NCBI GenBank assembly: GCA_022509025.1
Contig: JAFLUB010000012.1
Span: 1-59,603 of the forward strand
Direction: 5' to 3'
From: Oscillospiraceae bacterium
Lineage (GTDB): Bacteria > Bacillota > Clostridia > UBA1381
DNA: 59,603 bases
Part shown: positions 25,685 through 33,925 of the stretch, piece after piece
Numbering within the stretch: position 1 is the first letter of the stretch
Layout: every line of letters starts with the position of its first letter
Made by a program: the position numbers and the translations under genes
The notes under the pieces: generated by a model
Databases searched by the model: none
What the model was told of the DNA's origin: nothing
Seen by the model: the letters and a program-made list of their open reading frames with translations, nothing else

Positions 25685-28600
25685 TTATTCACCCATTAAG
25701 GTCGTTATTTCATCTTCGCTAAGCGTTCTGCCGTAAAGACGGAAATCGTCCATCATACCGACAAGACCTTCTCCGTCATTCCAGTTAGCATGACCAATCC
25801 ACGATTTTGCGCCCGCGGTGAAGAGGTTACTTAAATCCACCGTTGATGGTTGCTCTGCAACTTTTTTACCGTTTACATATATCGTTGATGAATTTTCGCC
25901 GATATTAACCGTAACATAATTCCAGTCGCCAAAGCTTCCGCTTGCCGACGCGTTTGTCGGACGTTCCTGTGAATTACTGAAATAGCGTTCCAGGGTTATC
26001 GTTTTCTGATCCTTCGAAAGCAGCACTCCGATATATTTCTCGGATTTGTATACTGCCGAAGATACCGGAGTTGTCATGAACGGCCAGCTATCCTTTGCCG
26101 AATATACGCCCTGCTTCACCCAGAAGCTTACCGCCGCTTCCTTCGCGCCGCTTAAAATGCCGTCCGGAAGCTCGAGATAGTTTCCTGTTCCCCACTCGAG
26201 GCTCAACGCGTTTCCGTGCTTTCCGTCCGCATATTTAACAGTACCTTTTTCCGTAACAGTACCGCCGTCCGTCGCTTCAAACTCGCCCTTTCCGGTATCT
26301 TCCTCATCGAATGTTATGTTCATCACAAGTCCCTTGTCAATATCTTTAATTTCATCAACAACTGTGACCTTCTTTGATATTTCCTTGCTGTAGTCCGGCA
26401 AATACGCGGTTACGGTTACTGTTCCCTCTTGTTTAGCAGTCAGTAATCCTGTGTCATCTATTTCCGCAACAGCGCTGTCCGAAACGCTCCACTCAGCGCT
26501 TACCTTTTCGCCGAGTACCGTCACGCTGTACTGAGCCGTTTCACCTTTCACAACCTTGCTAAGACCGCTTATATCCGCTTTTGTGTACGCAGCTGTGAGA
26601 GCCTTATACTCGTCAGACGTAATCGGCATAACAGTACCGTGGCGGTATGTCGTGTCAAAATTGAAATCAGCCGCGGCGGTGAAAGTACCCTTGGTTATAT
26701 CATCTGTCACAAAAGGCTTGTAGCCCTTAGTCGCTGAGTAATAGTCAAGCAGCAGACACCATTTATTCTCACCGTTCAGCTTATAGATTGTCGGTCCTTC
26801 ATAGCCTGTCATATCATCAAGCGTATAGGTCGGAACTTTCTCCCACGGACCGTCAAGCGCAGCGCTCTGCATCATTGTTACCGTTGATTTTGATTCGTTC
26901 TTTGTAAATCTGTAATACACGCCTTCATGAGTTATAAAGGTCGTGTCGATATTGCTTACATTCTCGCCTATATAGACCTCAGGCTCTGTGAAATGCTCAA
27001 AATCTGAGGTATAGCATCTATAAATACGCTGTGTCGAGTAATTATCATCGCTTACCTTTGACGCCCAGAATACCATGTACTGTCCCTTTTCGTAATCATA
27101 CACGCTTTCCGGCGCCCATGCGCAGCCCGCGTTCGGAACGGCAACCTTAGCCATTCTCTGCTCTGACCAATTCACAAGGTCGGTTGATTCCCATATCATG
27201 ATATACCTTGAACCTGCTGTCTGACATGTTCCCCAGCGGTTACTGTCGCCGCGGCGGTTGTATATACTCAAATCCGTCGCGATAAGGAAGAATTTATCAC
27301 CCTCCGGCGAACGTATAATATGCGGGTCTCTGACGCCCTTCTCACGGAGAACGCTTGTGAGAACAGGCTTATGGTCGTTCAGTGTAGTCCAGTTCTGACC
27401 GTCCTTTGAAACGGAGAAATAAATCTGCTCGCTTTCCGCTGTGCCTTCAGAGCCTACAAAATGCACGAACAGGTACGCGTCCATATCTTCTTCCGTTTTT
27501 TCTGAAGCGGCTGCAATTACAGTTGACTGATATTCTTTCTCGAAAGAGTACGCGCCGATTGAATACACAGCCTTTATATTTACCTCTATATCCTCCTCTT
27601 TGCCGCGCGTAACCGTTCCGTCCGGTTTTACCGCGTCATTGTCGGTAGTCCATGTAATTGTCACACCGTTATACTCTGACGGCATATACTGATTGCCGCG
27701 TATTTCCTTGTCCGGAGTAAGCTCCTCAGCCATCGCTTCTATTTCCTCCATTGATATGTCGGACTTGATTTGCTTCTTCAGATATCCGCCGTCTGTTGGT
27801 TCTATAGTATCCTTTTTCCATATTAATACCTTCATCAGGTATTCTGAATACGGATCAACCTGAAACTCGCCGTTCATCTGATTTTTTACCACATACATAA
27901 GTGTATTGTCCGAATCATACAATGCCGTATAAATATCAACGTCTGAAATATCGCCAGTCGCTGAAAGCGCCCAGCTTAACTTTTCTCCGTTCTTTTTAGC
28001 CTGAGAAATATTAACTAAGCTTTTGCTTGCGTATACAGGCTCCGTAATACCCTCAAGAGTAGGTGTTACCTTATTTATATTACCGTTTGCGTCAAACTCC
28101 ATTTTATCTATGCAGACCTCGCGGTGATTTCCCGCCGCGCTTGATTGACTTTCCTGATGTCCGTAAAGAGAGGTGTTAAAGCGGTGATAGCAGATATACC
28201 AATCATCTGTTCCGGGAATATTTATAACGGAATGATGTCCCGTACCCTTGATTAAGTCTGACTCTGCGTTACTGCGGTGGAGAATCTGATTGTTTCCCGT
28301 AATACTTCCCAGAGGCTCTTTCATTGTTCCGTAGCGCACGTTATAGTTCGGGTTACCCGTGTCGTCATCAGACCACATCATATAATAAACGCCGTTACGC
28401 TTAATCATAAACGCTGCCTCGCGGAAATTAGACGGTGTGAGCGTCTTGATATCGCCATCAATTTTCAGCATATCCTCCGAAAGCTTCGCGCCGTATAACG
28501 CGCCGTTGCCCCAGTATAGATATGACTGCCCGTCATCGTCCGTGAACACTGCCGAGTCAATCATCTGACCCTTTGGCAGACTTCCGCCTTCTGCTATGAT

Positions 28601-29902
28601 TCCCTTGTCAACGAACGGACCCATAGGCGTGTCAGCAACGGCTACCGCAAGATTCTTCGTGTCTCCCGCCGCGGATGCCGCGCTGTAATAGAAATAATAC
28701 TTTCCGTTCTTTTCCGTAATTGTCGGCGCCCAGCCGTTTTTGCCGTTCGACCAGCTCACGTCCCGAAGGTCAAGGATAACTCCCTCGTCTTTCCAGTTCA
28801 CAAGGTCATCCGACGAGAAGCACTTGAAATACGGCGCGTCCCAGCCGCTGCCGCCGTCAGTTGTCGGGTATATGTAGTACCTGCCGTCAAATACCGCTAT
28901 ATTAGGGTCGGCGTAATAACCATCAAGAACCGCGTTTCCGCGCTCGCCTGCATTTACTGTCCAGTCCGACGTAAGAGACGCGTCCTCAGCGTCCGTTACC
29001 GTTATAACTCCGTCCGCGTATGTTCCGCTCTTCAGCGTAACCGTGGCTTCTCTCTCCGTGGTGAACGACAGTGACAGCTGTGTCATGTCGTATCCCACAG
29101 GCACAGGAACAAAAATTGTCTTGTTTGCCGAATCTATCTCCACGCCGTATGACTTTATTCCGTCTCCCGATACAGCCGTGATTTTCGGCGCGGTTTTTGC
29201 GTATGAGTTTTTTTGTTTCTCGCTCAACTGTTTTGCCTCCTCTGCTGTAAGCGCTTTATCATAAATTCTGAAATCCGATACCGTTCCCTTGAAATACGGG
29301 TCGTTGTATACGGATTTTGCGATATAGTTCGCCGTTGTCGCGCCCAAGTCCGACGGTTTTATTGATATATTCGCTGTCGCTACTGCTTTTCCGTCACGGT
29401 ACAGAGTAGAGTTTGCGCCGTCAAATACGGCTATGATACTCGTCCATTCGTTCGCTTGTACATAATTGCTTGCCGCCAGTTCACTCTCGGCTTTATAGTC
29501 TGTCAGTGTAATCGCCGCTCTGAGCTTTGAATTAGGATTATATGTATTAAGGAACATATATCCGGCTTCGTTTGAATTACCTATACACCATGTAAACTGA
29601 TTCGCTTTTTCGATTTCGGATTTAAGATAAATCGCGACAGTAGCCGAAGATGCGTCCTTCAATAGTCCGTCCGGCATCCTGATATAGTCATCAGTACCGT
29701 CAAATACAGCCGAATTGCCCTCTATCGTTGCTCCGTACACAGTGCCGTTATTGTTGTTTCCCGAAGCGTCCTTCGCTCCGTCTTCAAAGTTATACCACAA
29801 TACAGGCTCCGGATCTGAATCCGCAAAACCCGTGATAGCTGCTGCCCCATGCATTGTCATAGTCAGAACAATGACCGCTCCTATTACCTTTTTTAAACTC
29901 AT
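25685..29902 (-). CDS. Secreted double-GH43 glycoside hydrolase
   Basis: This 1405-residue exported enzyme is the first gene of the minus-strand set. Start MSLKK has GGAGG 9 bases upstream; an earlier in-frame start (29956) lies in the promoter. Order: signal peptide; LamG (25-245); GH43 propeller A (325-640; D332 in YYADPNI, D449 in MIDSAVF, E495 in FREAAF); the unnamed module with VLIWKKD (645-708); BIG; GH43 propeller B (805-1115; D859 in VRDPHII, D986 in NIDTTF, E1035 in YEGPTI); BIG_2 (1110-1190); LamG (1195-1405). Propeller B is closely related to the GH43 of the GH30-GH43 protein. Likely exo-acting arabinofuranosidase, xylosidase or galactosidase activity; the subfamily cannot be settled by eye. 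The gap to the SLH gene is 41 bases, so they are likely co-transcribed. Confidence 0.92.
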   Translation of the reverse strand: MSLKKVIGAVIVLTMTMHGAAAITGFADSDPEPVLWYNFEDGAKDASGNNNNGTVYGATIEGNSAVFDGTDDYIRMPDGLLKDASSATVAIYLKSEIEKANQFTWCIGNSNEAGYMFLNTYNPNSKLRAAITLTDYKAESELAASNYVQANEWTSIIAVFDGANSTLYRDGKAVATANISIKPSDLGATTANYIAKSVYNDPYFKGTVSDFRIYDKALTAEEAKQLSEKQKNSYAKTAPKITAVSGDGIKSYGVEIDSANKTIFVPVPVGYDMTQLSLSFTTEREATVTLKSGTYADGVITVTDAEDASLTSDWTVNAGERGNAVLDGYYADPNIAVFDGRYYIYPTTDGGSGWDAPYFKCFSSDDLVNWKDEGVILDLRDVSWSNGKNGWAPTITEKNGKYYFYYSAASAAGDTKNLAVAVADTPMGPFVDKGIIAEGGSLPKGQMIDSAVFTDDDGQSYLYWGNGALYGAKLSEDMLKIDGDIKTLTPSNFREAAFMIKRNGVYYMMWSDDDTGNPNYNVRYGTMKEPLGSITGNNQILHRSNAESDLIKGTGHHSVINIPGTDDWYICYHRFNTSLYGHQESQSSAAGNHREVCIDKMEFDANGNINKVTPTLEGITEPVYASKSLVNISQAKKNGEKLSWALSATGDISDVDIYTALYDSDNTLMYVVKNQMNGEFQVDPYSEYLMKVLIWKKDTIEPTDGGYLKKQIKSDISMEEIEAMAEELTPDKEIRGNQYMPSEYNGVTITWTTDNDAVKPDGTVTRGKEEDIEVNIKAVYSIGAYSFEKEYQSTVIAAASEKTEEDMDAYLFVHFVGSEGTAESEQIYFSVSKDGQNWTTLNDHKPVLTSVLREKGVRDPHIIRSPEGDKFFLIATDLSIYNRRGDSNRWGTCQTAGSRYIMIWESTDLVNWSEQRMAKVAVPNAGCAWAPESVYDYEKGQYMVFWASKVSDDNYSTQRIYRCYTSDFEHFTEPEVYIGENVSNIDTTFITHEGVYYRFTKNESKSTVTMMQSAALDGPWEKVPTYTLDDMTGYEGPTIYKLNGENKWCLLLDYYSATKGYKPFVTDDITKGTFTAAADFNFDTTYRHGTVMPITSDEYKALTAAYTKADISGLSKVVKGETAQYSVTVLGEKVSAEWSVSDSAVAEIDDTGLLTAKQEGTVTVTAYLPDYSKEISKKVTVVDEIKDIDKGLVMNITFDEEDTGKGEFEATDGGTVTEKGTVKYADGKHGNALSLEWGTGNYLELPDGILSGAKEAAVSFWVKQGVYSAKDSWPFMTTPVSSAVYKSEKYIGVLLSKDQKTITLERYFSNSQERPTNASASGSFGDWNYVTVNIGENSSTIYVNGKKVAEQPSTVDLSNLFTAGAKSWIGHANWNDGEGLVGMMDDFRLYGRTLSEDEITTLMGE

Positions 29903-29935
29903 GGCTACAATCCTCCATACTAACTTTATACACAT

Positions 29936-29964
29936 ATTGTAACACATGGAAGGCAATCCGTAAA
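29936..29964 (-). promoter_or_regulatory. Promoter of the double-GH43 operon
   Basis: On the minus strand TTTACG and TACAAT are spaced by 17 bases, 34 bases before the chosen start codon. Confidence 0.5.
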
Positions 29965-29975
29965 TTATAAAGTTT

Positions 29976-29989
29976 TATCATATATGATA
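29976..29989. promoter_or_regulatory. Perfect 14-bp palindrome between divergent promoters
   Basis: TATCATATATGATA lies 11 bases beyond the -35 of the minus operon and about 43 bases from the -35 of the AraC genes. Its placement suits an operator acting on both. No regulator can be named from the sequence. Confidence 0.35.
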
Positions 29990-30031
29990 TTTTTTTACAA
30001 TTATGAACTCTTTTATATTTGGGATAAAAAC

Positions 30032-30060
30032 TTGATTTTAAGTAATATACATGATATAAT
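30032..30060 (+). promoter_or_regulatory. Promoter of the AraC-type regulator pair
   Basis: TTGATT and a perfect TATAAT are spaced by 17 bases, with TG one base before the -10. The GTG start follows 42 bases later, with AAAAAGGGG in between. Confidence 0.65.
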
Positions 30061-30102
30061 TGTGTAAAATACAAAAGAATGTAAAAAAGGGGTGATGTTT
30101 CT

Positions 30103-30939
30103 GTGTTCAGGGAGCCTTCTGAGAAAGAAGTAAACCTTCTGCCGCTTGTTGTTCACGGCGTTCAGGAAACGGTGGAACGCGTTAAAATGAACCGCAATTC
30201 CGGATTCGGAACCTGCGGGCAGATTTCTCTGTCGCTCAGCGGCACGGGAAGCTTTACAGATTCATTCAAACGCACCCATCAGATAAATCCGGGAGACATT
30301 CTTTTCATGGCTCCCGAATCTCCGCACAGCTATGAGCCTGTGGTATCCCCGTGGAGGGTTAAGTTTATTCTTTTCTCCGGCGACATGCTCAAAGACATAT
30401 TCCATAGCTTCAATATCCCTCCAAGCGGAGTCGTAAAAGCAGACACGGATATTGCCCGCGAGATAGCCGGTCTTTTTGAAAAAATCGACTCTGTTTATCA
30501 GAGTGACTTGCCTTCAAGGCATATCACCGCGTCGGCTTATCTCTACAGCCTGCTTGCTCTTATATCGAAAAACAGCGCGGCTGCCTCGAAGAATCTCGAA
30601 TCTGAAATCGACAAAATAACGCCTGCGATGCATTATATCAACGACCATTTCTATAACCCGGAATTAACGGCTGAAATGATTGCAAGGAATTCGGGAATTT
30701 CGCATCCGCACCTATGCCGTCTGTTCTCGTCGGCATACGGCTTAACTCCGCATGACTATCTTGTGCAGATACGGATTGACCATGCGAAAATTTTATTGTC
30801 AGAGCAAAAAAATATGCCGATAAACCGTGTTGCCGCTGAGAGCGGCTTCAACTCCGTGAGCTATTTCACGAAGGTTTTTAAAGAGAAAACAGGGCTTACT
30901 CCCGCAAAATTCAGAAATCAGACTATATATAATTTTTAA
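30103..30939 (+). CDS. AraC-family transcriptional regulator with cupin sensor domain
   Basis: This 278-residue protein has an N-terminal cupin fold (residues 20-110; INPGDILFMAPESPHSYEP is the typical metal-free sugar-pocket strand pair) and a C-terminal double helix-turn-helix (about 175-275) with ISHPHLCRLFSSAYGLTPHDY and the family end block VAAESGFNSVSYFTKVFKEKTGLTP. It starts at GTG with AAGGGGTGAT upstream. It is divergent from the double-GH43 operon and most likely activates the polysaccharide genes when a released sugar is bound. The direct repeat at 4811-4844 is a possible target. A second, degenerate AraC gene follows 14 bases later. Confidence 0.93.
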   Translation: MFREPSEKEVNLLPLVVHGVQETVERVKMNRNSGFGTCGQISLSLSGTGSFTDSFKRTHQINPGDILFMAPESPHSYEPVVSPWRVKFILFSGDMLKDIFHSFNIPPSGVVKADTDIAREIAGLFEKIDSVYQSDLPSRHITASAYLYSLLALISKNSAAASKNLESEIDKITPAMHYINDHFYNPELTAEMIARNSGISHPHLCRLFSSAYGLTPHDYLVQIRIDHAKILLSEQKNMPINRVAAESGFNSVSYFTKVFKEKTGLTPAKFRNQTIYNF

Positions 30940-30953
30940 GCGAGGATAGAACA

Positions 30954-31754
30954 GTGCGAATACCTAAAAATGAATTTATTGTTTCACTGGCGGACACATC
31001 GGATAACGTGGTTACGGACAGGCTTTGCATGGAAGGCTTTGCATGCCATCAGTTTCTGCTCGTGGACAAACCCGGCTTCACGATATCGCAGGAGGTCTGC
31101 GAAACTGAGTTTGCCGCCGGAGATATTATTTACGCGGCGGCTGAAAAGCGGTTCGGAATACGCTGTGACGGTGATATGCGTATACGCTATATCGCCTTTA
31201 CCGGCAAGCGTCTGCGTCCGCTTCTGCACTATTGCGGCTTCGGCGCGTTCCGTGTTATATCGCTGCCGGAAAAAAATGATGCTCACGCTCTTTTTAACGA
31301 GATTTTCCGTCTGCATAATTCGGGAAATGACGTTGAGATATCAGCCGCGCTCTATTCCCTGCTCAGTCATCTCGGCGCGGTGAGAATAGAGGCGGATAAC
31401 TATATATACGAAAAACAAGGTCTTACAATAAAACCGATTATAGACTATATGCAGAGAAACTACAGAAAGGATGATATTTCGCTCTCACATGTGCTCTCCT
31501 ACATCGGTATCAGCCGCGATGAGGCGGACATACTTTTCCTCAATATATTTTCCGTGAACATGGCGGATTTCTATAAGCGGCTGCGCATGGAGAATGCAAA
31601 ACACTTGCTTTTCTTTTATCATCAGTACGGAACAAGATATGTCGCCAAAAATATGGGATATGAAAGCGCCGAGCAGTTTTACGCTGATTTTTATAACGTG
31701 TTTAAGATGAGTCCCGATGAATTTACAGCATTGTATCACAAAAAACATATGTAG
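30954..31754 (+). CDS. AraC-like regulator with a degenerate DNA-binding domain
   Basis: This is a 266-residue protein, GTG start with GAGGA upstream, 14 bases after the first AraC gene. The plan matches its neighbour: a cupin-like N-terminal part (AAGDIIYAAAEKRFGIRC) and a C-terminal two-HTH part (YIGISRDEADILFLNIFSVN; VAKNMGYESAEQFYADFYNVF; MSPDEF). Key family positions are altered: the usual G-F of the second HTH reads MGYES, and the first HTH lacks the typical serine/arginine pattern. It may be a duplicated partner that heterodimerises with or modulates the first regulator. Function is inferred from placement. Confidence 0.75.
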   Translation: MRIPKNEFIVSLADTSDNVVTDRLCMEGFACHQFLLVDKPGFTISQEVCETEFAAGDIIYAAAEKRFGIRCDGDMRIRYIAFTGKRLRPLLHYCGFGAFRVISLPEKNDAHALFNEIFRLHNSGNDVEISAALYSLLSHLGAVRIEADNYIYEKQGLTIKPIIDYMQRNYRKDDISLSHVLSYIGISRDEADILFLNIFSVNMADFYKRLRMENAKHLLFFYHQYGTRYVAKNMGYESAEQFYADFYNVFKMSPDEFTALYHKKHM

Positions 31755-31807
31755 TTATCATAACAGGAGTCCCGGTTAAATAGATTTAGTTATATAAGGA
31801 GAAAAAT

Positions 31808-32620
31808 ATGCAGAAAATAAAACGACGTATTTTTGAAACAATCGAAGTCTCAGAGGACAGCACGACTGCAGGCAAAATATTTGATGTGTTTCTTATATCT
31901 TTAATATTAATCAATATCATGATGGTTATAGGTGATACCTTTAATCTGCCTGAAAACATAAAGACTGTTTCGCGTTGTCTGGATGTTATTTCGGTTATTA
32001 TATTCACTATAGAATATTTACTCCGCGTATGGACGTCGGATATGTTATATCCGCAGTACGGGAAAGTAAAATCAAGACTCAGGTACATATTTTCATTTAT
32101 GGCGCTTATTGATTTGCTGGCAGTCCTGCCGTTCTATATCCCGCTGCTTATGCGTATAGATTTGAGAGTTTTAAGAATACTGCGTATCATAAGACTTCTG
32201 CGGATTTTCAAAGTGAACAGATACACAAACGCATTGAATACCGTCGGCGCGGTATTAAAAAACAAGGCAAATCAGCTTGTATCATCAATGTTTATAGTCG
32301 CGCTTTTAATGGTGATATCGTCTATTATTATGTATAACGTGGAAAATCCCGCTCAGCCGGAGGTTTTCAAGAACGCTTTTTCAGGACTGTGGTGGGCTGT
32401 GTCCACATTCACAACAGTCGGCTACGGTGATATTTATCCGATTACCACATGCGGAAAAGTCATAAGCGCGATTATCGCCCTGCTCGGTATAGGACTTGTG
32501 GCAGTCCCCACAGGTATTATCTCCGCCGGATTTATGGAGGAAATGGGGCATGAAAAGGAAGATGATAAAGATGAAAGTAATAAGCATTACTGCCCTTACT
32601 GCGGAAAAAAGATAGACTGA
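31808..32620 (+). CDS. Voltage-gated potassium channel-like ion channel
   Basis: This 270-residue membrane protein has six predicted segments. S1-S3 lie within residues 20-100. S4 is arginine-rich (RIDLRVLRILRIIRLLRIF, about 112-130), as in voltage sensors. A pore loop with the potassium selectivity filter TTVGYGD (about 202-208) is followed by S6. The C-terminus is short and ends in HYCPYCGKKID, a single CXXC knuckle unusual for the family. The start has AAGGAG 6 bases upstream. It would carry potassium across the membrane and may adjust turgor or potential. It is not obviously linked to its neighbours and is convergent with the GH25 gene. Confidence 0.93.
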   Translation: MQKIKRRIFETIEVSEDSTTAGKIFDVFLISLILINIMMVIGDTFNLPENIKTVSRCLDVISVIIFTIEYLLRVWTSDMLYPQYGKVKSRLRYIFSFMALIDLLAVLPFYIPLLMRIDLRVLRILRIIRLLRIFKVNRYTNALNTVGAVLKNKANQLVSSMFIVALLMVISSIIMYNVENPAQPEVFKNAFSGLWWAVSTFTTVGYGDIYPITTCGKVISAIIALLGIGLVAVPTGIISAGFMEEMGHEKEDDKDESNKHYCPYCGKKID

Positions 32621-32672
32621 AAAAGACCGCCAAATAAGCATTGTCAGTATGCTTATTTGACGGTCTTTTTGT
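32621..32672. terminator. Bidirectional terminator between the channel and muramidase genes
   Basis: A long stem, AAAAAGACCG and AAATAAGCA pairing with TGCTTATTT and CGGTCTTTTT, has A and T runs at both ends between two convergent genes. Confidence 0.9.
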
Positions 32673-32682
32673 CAATTTAATG

Positions 32683-33717
32683 TCAGTAAACTTCTCTTAC
32701 CGGTATAAGCGGCTTCATGATTTTATTCCAGACCATAAGCTTAACAGTATCTGCGCTGTTATCCACGGATAGCTTAACTTTGCCGTTAATGGGCTGCTTA
32801 GTATCACACTCAATCAGCCTGTTGTCTAAGTAGCTTGCAAGATAGCATATTACATTGTCGCTATCAACATCGGCAGTAACGATTTTTCTGTCGTTTTCGG
32901 TATATGACTGAATATTTGTCACCTCCGCCGAATTGACAACATCGTCATCTGTAAACGGTTCGTCGTACCAGATATCCATATCGACATTACCGCTGATACC
33001 GTCCACGCTTCCGATGCTTGTATACTGCCACATGGTATAATCGCCGTTATATGTACATTCCGAACTCCATTGCGCAACCCATTTATGCCATGTCGGATTA
33101 TCGAACACGCCGCTTGTCAGTCGGTTATTCCACCAGTTCAGATTTGCATAGATACCAACCTCATATCCGGCATTCTGCAAAGCGGTGCAGAACGTATCCG
33201 CCATTTGTCCGATAACCTCATTTGAACAACCCGCTACCGTATCATCTTCCAGATCCAGATACACCGGAAGCGACAGCTTATATCCTTCAAGAAGTCTCAA
33301 TGCGTGAGCCGCTTCGCTCTTTGCTCCGTCCGTACTTTCCGCATATGAATAGAGATATGCGCCGAACGGAATACCAAGCCTTGTACATTCGTCGGCATTG
33401 CGCTTCCATTTTGCATCATCATACTTTTCCTTATTACTGCCGAATCCGCAGCGTATCACGGCAAAATCAATCCCGGCGCTTTTCACCTTTTCCCAGTCAA
33501 TATCACCTTGAAACTCGCTTACATCAATACCCCTGAGTCCCCCGTCATCAGCAGAGAACAATGATATGCCTGTCTGCGGAGTAATATCGCTTTCAATAAG
33601 AACTCCATTCTCATATCGGAAACTGTTTTCTTTTGGCAAACCGTCTGCATTTGCCGCCGGAATCAGTATTGATAGCAGAATGATAATCCCTATCATACTC
33701 AATATTATTTTTTTCAT
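32683..33717 (-). CDS. Secreted GH25 muramidase (lysozyme-like)
   Basis: This 344-residue exported protein has AAGGGGTG about 8 bases before the ATG. The signal peptide (1-24) is followed by a GH25 barrel (about 60-250) with GIDVSEFQGDIDW at its start, FAVIRCGFG, and LPVYLDLEDD holding the catalytic acids. GH25 enzymes cut the MurNAc-GlcNAc bond of peptidoglycan. The C-terminal 85 residues are the same unnamed module found in the polysaccharide enzymes (LASYLDNRLIEC, LMVWNKIMKP), which suggests a shared wall- or glycan-related role. A TATAAT preceded by TG (33760-33765, minus) is the likely promoter. It could remodel the wall to pass large proteins. Confidence 0.92.
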   Translation of the reverse strand: MKKIILSMIGIIILLSILIPAANADGLPKENSFRYENGVLIESDITPQTGISLFSADDGGLRGIDVSEFQGDIDWEKVKSAGIDFAVIRCGFGSNKEKYDDAKWKRNADECTRLGIPFGAYLYSYAESTDGAKSEAAHALRLLEGYKLSLPVYLDLEDDTVAGCSNEVIGQMADTFCTALQNAGYEVGIYANLNWWNNRLTSGVFDNPTWHKWVAQWSSECTYNGDYTMWQYTSIGSVDGISGNVDMDIWYDEPFTDDDVVNSAEVTNIQSYTENDRKIVTADVDSDNVICYLASYLDNRLIECDTKQPINGKVKLSVDNSADTVKLMVWNKIMKPLIPVREVY

Positions 33718-33775
33718 AAATCACACCCCTTTTTAATACTTATCTCATTTTTACAACCAATTATATCATATAACT

Positions 33776-33823
33776 AAAAATAAGAAAAGCGGTATAAATT
33801 GCCTTTCAAGCTTTACACCGCTT
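33776..33823 (-). terminator. Terminator after the BceB-like permease gene
   Basis: On the minus strand AAGCGGTGTAAA pairs with TTTATACCGCTT (one mismatch) and is followed by TTCTTATTTTT. It lies about 100 bases past the permease stop and overlaps the promoter region of the GH25 gene. Confidence 0.7.
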
Positions 33824-33925
33824 AATCATACATATTATTTTTATATTGTTATTACCGGATTACTCATTATTTCACAATGAATATTATAACACATATCAGC
33901 AATAAAATCAAGTTCTATAGCGTTT

